Assembly (NCBI GenBank): GCA_039707655.1
Contig: CM077666.1
Span: forward strand, 245,984,166 to 246,048,165
Direction: 5' to 3'
DNA from: Elymus sibiricus
Taxonomy: Eukaryota > Streptophyta > Magnoliopsida > Poales > Poaceae
Length of the DNA: 64,000 nucleotides
The notes under the pieces are model-generated. The model made no database searches and was not told the DNA's origin. It saw nothing but the letters and a program-made list of their open reading frames with translations. Below, piece after piece: positions 57,742 through 64,000 of this stretch. The first letter of the stretch is position 1. Each line of letters starts with the position of its first letter. A program made the translations under genes and the position numbers.

Positions 57742-57829
57742 TCTTTGGCACGCCAGGCAGGGGCTCTAAGCACGTGAACCTGCATCAGCCGCGTCACTAG
57801 CTTCATCATCTTCATCGCCAGCTTCATCC

Positions 57830-59606
57830 ATGGCACCTAAGAAGGCCAAGGGCGATGCCACTCCGTCGACCTCCAAGGCGCCGTCGCATGCGCGCACCGG
57901 AGATGGAGGCAAAGGCGGCCAAGTTTCCCATTCCTGTACCGGAGACAGAGGCGGGGGTGGAGATGATCATCTTCCTTGTCATTTTGGTGATCCCAGTCAT
58001 CAGACCGGCGAGAAGAGCGCCACAAGTCTCAACGGGAAGGGGAAGGCGGTGTCCCAAGGTGCCATGGCGAAGGACGCGCCGAGGCAATCGCACGACGGAC
58101 AAGACCCGCCTCGACCCGAGCATGCGCCGAGAACGTCGCACGACGGGCGCGACCCACAGCAACGCGGGTAGACGCCGCGTCCATCTCAACAAGTTCAAGA
58201 CCCACTGCGTCGTGACATTGACAGCTCCGGCCGTCGCCGTGAGCACGTCTCTGAACACCCGTCGCGTGATGGTCTGTAGGTTCTGCCTCCGGGACGAGAT
58301 AGAGTTCCTCCTGGCTCAGTCAGGAGTCGTGAGCCGTCTCGCACCGCTGGCAGCCATGCGGTTCCTACTCAGGAATGAGGCAGAGTTCCTTCTGGTCCAA
58401 CCAGGAGTCGAGAGCCGTCTCATGCATCTGCGCCATACATAGTGCGTACTTTAGCAGAAGCAATGGCGCAAGCCCAGCTGCTGCTGAACTTCCCTCCAGC
58501 AGCTCACCAGATGGAAGAGTGGCATGCTACCATCCAGAGCCTCCTCACGCTTGCTGGCAACGGTGGTTCTCAACAAGCGGGGCCTTCACGGCGGCCGCAG
58601 ACAGAGACAGCGCGGGGGGGCAGGAGAGCGTGCCAGAGGACCAGCACCTACGGGGGCACAGACAGTGCAATCCCCACAATGCACACCCCGTTAAGAATGG
58701 CGCACAGAGGATCGTGATGAAGTCTCCATGGCTTCCTCTAATCCCCAAAGCAGAAGCCAGCAAGACCAGTGTCAGGTTTTGTAGAACCGGCAAGGAGAGG
58801 ACGCCCGTGTGTGGATCGAGCAGCGTCGAGAGGCTCGCCGGCAATCAGATGAACGCGCTGGGCCAACAATGAACTTGATTGCGCCGGGAAGCGTTGGGGC
58901 CTTGCCGTACGATGCAAGTTGCCCTGCGTTCACCCATGAGCTGCGAAAAGTTCGCTGGCCCTCTTCCCGGAGCTTCAAGCCTGATCTGTCAGACAAGTAT
59001 GACGGCAAGATCAATCCTTCTGAGTTCCTCGGGATCTATACCATAGCTCTTCAACCTGTTGGGAGTAGAGATGAGAAGGTTCTCGCCAATTATTTTTCGT
59101 TGGCGCTCAAGCCCAACGTCTCCATTTCATCCTGGTTAGGGTGGCCATTTTGTCATCAGTTCATTGGCGCTTATCAAGGTGGCCACAAGCGCCCCGACAA
59201 GCCCAGCGATCTGCATGTACTACCGCAGAAGGAGGGCGAGCCCCTCCGCAAATACATTCGGAGGTTCAGTCGGGTGCATCACAATATCCCCGGCATGCAC
59301 CCTGCCGTTGTTATTACTGCGTTCCATAATAACGTGCGCAACCACAGGATGTGCGAAAAAATGAACATCAAGCAAGTCAAGGAGATTGCTGAACTGTATG
59401 CTCTTGCCGACAAGTGCGCACGCACTGAAGAAGGGAGGCGACTTCCCGGAGAGGACCCAGCAGTTGCTGCCCCTGACTCTAGCCATGAGGAGGTGTCCGC
59501 TCTGAAGAAGAAGGGCCGGAAGTGCAACCGCAAGTGCAAGGGCAAGGCAGTGATGGCAGTAGAAGGCTCCGGCACCAAGAAACCCAAGACTGAAGACGTC
59601 GGCTAG
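57830..59606 (+). pseudogene. Tat gag, frameshifted
   Basis: ATG 57830 opens MAPKKAKGDATPSTSKAPS, a basic Ser/Gly-rich N-terminus. The frame breaks at 58171 and is patchy to about 58800: EQLLLNFPPAA-like text at 58460-58520 lies in one frame and other parts in another. From 58809 to 59606 the capsid is open (WPSSRSFKPDLSDKYDGKIN, SEFLGIYTIALQPVG, LPQKEGEPLRKYIRRF, AELYALADKCARTEE), followed by a Lys-rich tail. A frameshift at about 59606 separates it from the pol frame. The RT-template packaging zinc motif appears just after (YCKIHRTAGHDLQEC). Confidence 0.75.
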
Positions 59607-59610
59607 GAGG

Positions 59611-61980
59611 TTGCCGACTGACTGCGAGCATGTGGCTGCCGGAGAGAAGTCCAATGGATCATACTGCAAGATACACCGTACCGCAGGCCATGATCTCCAA
59701 GAGTGCCGCCAAGTTGAGCAACTGGCTGAAAAGCAGAAGCAAGAGTATGAGAAGCGGGACAAGGAGAAGGGCCAAGATGGTACTGGTGGCGTCGGCAACA
59801 AGAAATGTGGTTGTCGTGGGGGCCGACGCGGCAAGGCCGGCAAGCAGAAAGAGAAGCCTGCTTGTGGCAGGGAAAAGAAAGAAGGAGAAGAAGATGATGA
59901 CGACGAAGAGTCTGACAACGCGTTCCAAAATGCTACAGATTGCATGTGCACTGACGGAGGCGCATCTTTGCACTCCTCTCACTGCCAATTCAAGCAATGG
60001 GCACATGAGATCAATGCGGCGGAACCAGCAGCTGACAAGCAGAAGCTGTTGAGGTGGTCCAACACGCCTATCATTTTTTACGCCGAGGACCACCCAGATC
60101 GTATATCTGGTGTGGGGTGTTTGCCAATGTTGGTTTCACCAACAATCCGCAACATCAGGGTGAAAAAAATGTTAGTTGACGGTGGGGCCGGGCTGAACTT
60201 GATATCCCCTGCGGTGATCAAGAAGATGCAAATTCCTGATGAGGACCTCCAAGAAATGGGAACGTTTCAATGAGTGAACCTAGGAAGGACAAAGTCTAAG
60301 GGACAGGTCACGCTGCCGGTGACGTTTGGAGATGAGTTGAACTACAGGACTGAAAAGATAGTATTCGATGTCGTCAAGTTACCGTTACCTTACAACGGGA
60401 TTCTTGGTCTACCTGCTCTGGCAAAATTCATGGCGGCGTCCCATTATGCCTACAACACCCTGAAGATGCTAGGGCCCATGGAAGTGATCACGATCCACTC
60501 TGACAAGAAAGATGCAGTGATTTGTGCTGACAAGCTCTACCGGGAGGCAGTTGCAGCATCTGCCGGCAAGGCACCTGCTCCTGCCGACAAGGTTCCCGGG
60601 GGGCAGACACAGAAGGAAGGAATCAACAAAGGCAAGGCCTCCGGGAAGCGCACTGCAGAGTGCAGCACGCCCATTGAGGAAGCTGAAACCTCTGCCGGCA
60701 AGAGCAAGAAGGCCGCCAAAGCTGCACCTGCAATCAAGCAAGTTTCTGCGAAGGAGGATGGGACCGGCACTTTCACCATAAGTGCCACCCTTAACAGCAA
60801 ATAGGAAAGTGCGCTCATCACTTTCTTGTGGGCGAATGTCGATGTGTTTGCATGGCAACCATCTGACATCCCCGGCGTTCCCAGGGAAGTGATTGAGCAC
60901 CACCTTGCTATCTGTCCTAACGCGAGACCCGTCAAGCAGAAGGTCAGAAAGTAGGCTTTGGAACGCCAAGAGTTTATTGCCCAAGAAATCCAAAAATTGG
61001 AAGTAGCGGGACTGGTCAGGGGATTTTTACATCCAACGTGGTTTGCAAATCCAGTTGTAGTTCGCAAGGCTAATGGGAAATGGAGGCTTTGTATTGACTT
61101 CACGGATATCAATAAAGCTTGTCCCAAGGACCCATTTCCTTTGTCGTGAATCGATCAAATTGTTGACTCCACTGCCGGCTGTGATCTTCTCTCTTTCCTT
61201 GACACCTACTCTGGTTATCATCAGATTTTTATGGCTCGGGAAGATGAGGAGAAAACCGCATTCATCACCCCATGTGGCACGTACTGTTTCATACATATGC
61301 CTTTTGGGTTGAAGTGTGCCGGTGCAACATTTCAAAGAGCGGTGCAAATTGGTTTTGGCTCACAGTTGCACAGAAATGTGGAAGCCTATATGGACGACAT
61401 AGTGGTCAAAACCAAGCACCAATCAACACTCATCCAAGACTTAGAAGAGACATTTGCAAACTTGCGCAAGATCAACTTGAAGCTCAATCCCGAGAAGTGT
61501 GTTTTCGGTGTTCCATCCGGCAAGCTTCTCGGTTTCTTTGTATCTCAACGTGGAATTGAAGCTAATCTAGACAAGATCAAAGCAATTGAGCAGATTCAAG
61601 CACCCAAGCGCATCAAGGACGTACGGTGTCTTGCCGGTTGTGTTGCCGTATTGAGCAGATTCATATCCAAATCAGCTGAGCGCGCCTTGCCGTTTTTCAA
61701 AATCTTGAAAAATTCAGGTCCAATGAAGTGGACACCGGAAGCGAAGGCTGCACTCCAAGATTTAAAACAATATCTCTCTTCTCCACCGGTACTAGTTGCA
61801 CCTAAGCCACAAGATCCATTGCTGCTATACTTAGCGGCAACAAATCTAGTGGTCAGTGCTGCATTAGTGGCCGAAAGGGTGGCAGATGATAAAGAAGTTG
61901 CAGCAACAGTGCAAGATACCGACAAGCCAGAATCTTCTCCAGCAGAACAGGGTGCCGACAAGTCTGATTCAGCGCAAGCA
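59611..61980 (+). pseudogene. Tat protease and reverse transcriptase, four nonsense codons
   Basis: A single frame runs the full length. It holds the gag tail with HRTAGHDLQECRQ, a Glu/Asp/Lys-rich stretch, the protease motif MLVDGGAGLNLIS near 60170, and RT: VVVRKANGKWRLCIDFTDIN, TPCGTYCFIHMPFGLKCAGA, catalytic YMDDIVVK near 61390, LGFFVSQRGIEAN and the RNase H start LLLYLAATNLVVSAAL. Stops are TGA 60271-60273, TAG 60802-60804, TAG 60952-60954 and TGA 61147-61149. Each is one C-to-T step from CGA or CAG, and the family usually has Arg or Gln there. The open stretch 61231-62388 crosses the junction with the next element. Confidence 0.85.
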
Positions 61981-62388
61981 AATGATGCTTATGGAGATGA
62001 ACTTGCTATAATTCCTTATGTTGAGAATGAAATTGTTGCTATTGCACCCACACTTTATAGTCCTATTATCTTTTTGGATTCTCCCAACTACACTATATTA
62101 GAGAATTTTGCACTTATTAAGGATTATATTGATGGGTTGTGTTTTACCATTGCACATGATGATTTTAATGGATATAATATGCATGTGATTGCTGCTCCTA
62201 CTTGCAATTATTATGATAGAGGAATCACATATCCATCTCTCTATGTTTCTAATACGATAAAATTGCAAGAAACTGCTTATGTTGTGTATTGGCCTTTACT
62301 TTGTGTGCATGAATTGTTCTCTTATGACATGCCAATGCATAAGAAGAGATTTAGACTTCGTTGTTACATGTTATATGTTGCTTTGTGA
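61980..62388 (+). pseudogene. 3' ORF tail of Athila/Sabrina-type element, fused in frame to Tat pol
   Basis: NDAYGDELAIIPYVENEIVA and HDDFNGYNMHVIAAPTCNYY continue without a stop from the Tat frame, and end at 62388 with PMHKKRFRLRCYMLYVAL. AT-rich codons set it apart from the GC-richer Tat part. Sabrina-like elements carry an ORF of this kind near their 3' end; its function is unknown. It lacks its own start here. Confidence 0.5.
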
Positions 62389-64000
62389 TCACTACTAAAT
62401 TATAAATCATTGTTAATTAAAACTGTCTTTGATATTCCTTGGGATCCTGGTGGATCAATTACTTCAGCACTTTATACCTAGCTTAATGGCTTTAAAGAAA
62501 GCGCTCCCTGGGAGACAACCCAGAAGTTTTAGAGAGTTGTTTTATTTTGTGTTCCCTTGTACAAATCCACTGTATTATAAAAATATTGTGTTTAAATTGC
62601 TTGTTTGACATGTGCTGTGCAGAAACAGAAACTTTTGTTGTAGTATTTGAATTTTCATATATTACTAGAATGTGCACAATTTCTGAAATTTTTACACAAT
62701 ACTTATATGAAAATTGTTTATTACTTCCTAATTGTTCAGAATTTTTAGAGTTATAGAAGTATATGTTCCATCTACATCTTTACAGACTGTCCTGTTTTCA
62801 CAGATTGCTGTTATAGTTTCTTTATCTGCTTATGTTTGCAATTTTGCCAAGCCCCATTGATGTGGGAGCACTAGAGTTGTGATAGAATACAGTAGGTAAT
62901 GTTTGATTATAATTACACAATATTTTTACAGCAAGACATGAAGAGATTTGATGTTATATGTACTAACCCCTCTAATAAAAGTTCGGTTGAGTCTTGTGTG
63001 GATGAAGTGTTTGAAAACCGAGGGAAGACGTCGATGTCAATATGAAGGGAATAAGGAGAGGCAAGAGTTAAAGCTTGGGGATGCCCAAGGCACCCCAAGT
63101 AAGTATTCAAGGAGACTCAAGCGTCTAAGCTTGGGGATGCCCCGGAAGGCATCCCATCTTTCTTCCTCAACAACTATCGGTATGTTTCGATTTTTACTTT
63201 GTTCACATAATATGCGTAAATCTTGGAGCATCGTTTGCTTTTTATTTTTCTTTTATTTATGCACCATGCTAGTACGGGATAGTCCTTGATTGATTTATAG
63301 AATTCTCTTTGCACTTCACTTATATCTTTTGAGTATGGCTTTATAGAATGCTTCATGTTCTTCATGCATATCTTTTGAAGTTTGGATGCTCGCTTCTCTA
63401 CATTTGGAATAATGTTATTTGTAGAATTCTCTTTTGCTTCATTTATATTTGTTAGAGCTTGGCCGAGTCTTTTATAGAAAGTATTAGAACTCTCTTGCTT
63501 CATTTATATCTTTTTGGAGAGTTGAATAGAAATTGGTTATTTGCATGGTTAGTCCTAGGTATGTACGGGTGGTATGTATAAAAACTTGCATGGACTTGTA
63601 GATCATTGAGTATGATGTGTTTGATTCCTTGCAATAGTTTTGCAATATTGAGATGGTGATATGTGGGTGTATTAGTGAATGATTATGGTTTAGTACGAAT
63701 ATTGGTGTTAAAGTTTGTGAGTCTTTATTCATGAAAGTGTTAGTCTTTGCATAGTGAGGAAGTTGGAGCATGATTTATACTTGATTGATATCCTTTGTGT
63801 TGTTCGGATCGGGGAAGGCGCCCGATGGTTAACTCCTCCCAACCTCCCCCCTAGGGGCATGCGAGTTGTGCTTTGAGGGCTAATAGGCTTTCGCAATAAG
63901 TGTTTGAGTTCTTTATGACTAATGTGAGTTTTTGGACTATAAGCACTTCCACCTATCCATATTTTGCTAGCCTCTTCGGTACCGTGCATTGCCCACTCTC
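61980..64000 (+). mobile_element. Athila/Sabrina-type gypsy 3' internal region
   Basis: An ORF tail (to 62388) is followed by AGCGCTCCCTGGGAGACAAC, a phrase found after the last ORF of such elements, then a long non-coding region with two AAGCTTGGGGATGCCC hairpins (63073 and 63128) and CTTCACTTATATCTTTTGA repeats. The same region, diverged, is at 44622-44867 and 55843-56881. No 3' LTR was seen before the window end. From 62389 to 64000 I see no gene. Confidence 0.6.

Larger units (their letters stand above)
56882..61980 (+). mobile_element. Tat-type gypsy, 5' LTR to RT/RNase H, 3'-truncated
   Basis: 5' LTR, primer site, gag, protease and RT are in order on the plus strand; the element stops in the RNase H region near 61980, where Athila-type sequence begins without an LTR. 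The flank before the LTR, CCACG (56877-56881), has no partner. The LTR is related to the one at 2817-3736. Coding frames are broken by frameshifts in gag and four nonsense codons in pol. Confidence 0.85.

Noticed and set aside
59220..60093. Minus-strand open frames of 243 and 144 residues
   Set aside because: Antisense to Tat gag and pol; Ser/Leu-rich and without motifs.

Overview
The window looks like a transposon-dense piece of a large grass genome, most likely the wheat/barley tribe (Triticeae). Signs of this are an Angela-type copia LTR beginning TGTTGGAAATATGCCC and 1.68 kb long, several Tat-, Athila- and chromovirus-type gypsy elements, CACTA ends reading CACTACT..., a plant L1 LINE, a Helitron, a Mutator-type MITE and a nuclear copy of plastid atpF. 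No RNA gene, CRISPR array or bacterial operon was seen. Element family names are from memory; termini, target-site duplications (TSDs), reading frames and motifs are read from the sequence.

Layout. 1-2816: minus-strand chromovirus-like gypsy remnant, cut by 2817-6010, the 3' end of a Tat-type gypsy (LTR plus a plus-strand antisense ORF with its own TATA box). 6010-7865: 5' end of another minus-strand gypsy. 7866-12823: CACTA fragment with a proline-rich ORF, a GC-rich repeat ORF and a broken 3'-5' exonuclease-like gene; its terminus lies inside a copia (Angela-type) remnant at 12824-17176. 17177-24081 plus 36811-37150: a relatively gene-like island with three spliced gene models and a 107-codon tandem repeat array. 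Inside the third model lies a complete chromovirus (24082-36805, TSD GACAC), apparently in an intron. About 37440-39567: a second CACTA terminus. 40640-44621: 5' end of a minus-strand Tat-type gypsy whose LTR holds a solo LTR (TSD CGCGT), which in turn holds plastid atpF DNA. 44622-56881: an Athila-type 3' region interrupted by a ~11 kb Helitron, itself interrupted by a nearly intact 8.2 kb L1 LINE (11-bp TSD). 56882-~61980: a plus-strand Tat element joined directly to a second Athila-type 3' region that runs to the window end.

Almost every element is broken, mostly by nonsense changes that look like C-to-T transitions, plus indels. The exceptions are the LINE, whose ORF2 is open and whose ORF1 has one visible stop, and the first four exons of the minus-strand gene at 19245-17417. 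The nesting order can be read from TSDs: Athila region, then Helitron, then LINE on one side; Athila region, then Tat LTR, then solo LTR, then plastid DNA on the other. The least explained material is the gene-like island (17.2-23.5 kb), where three spliced models and a decayed coding repeat have no family I can name with confidence.
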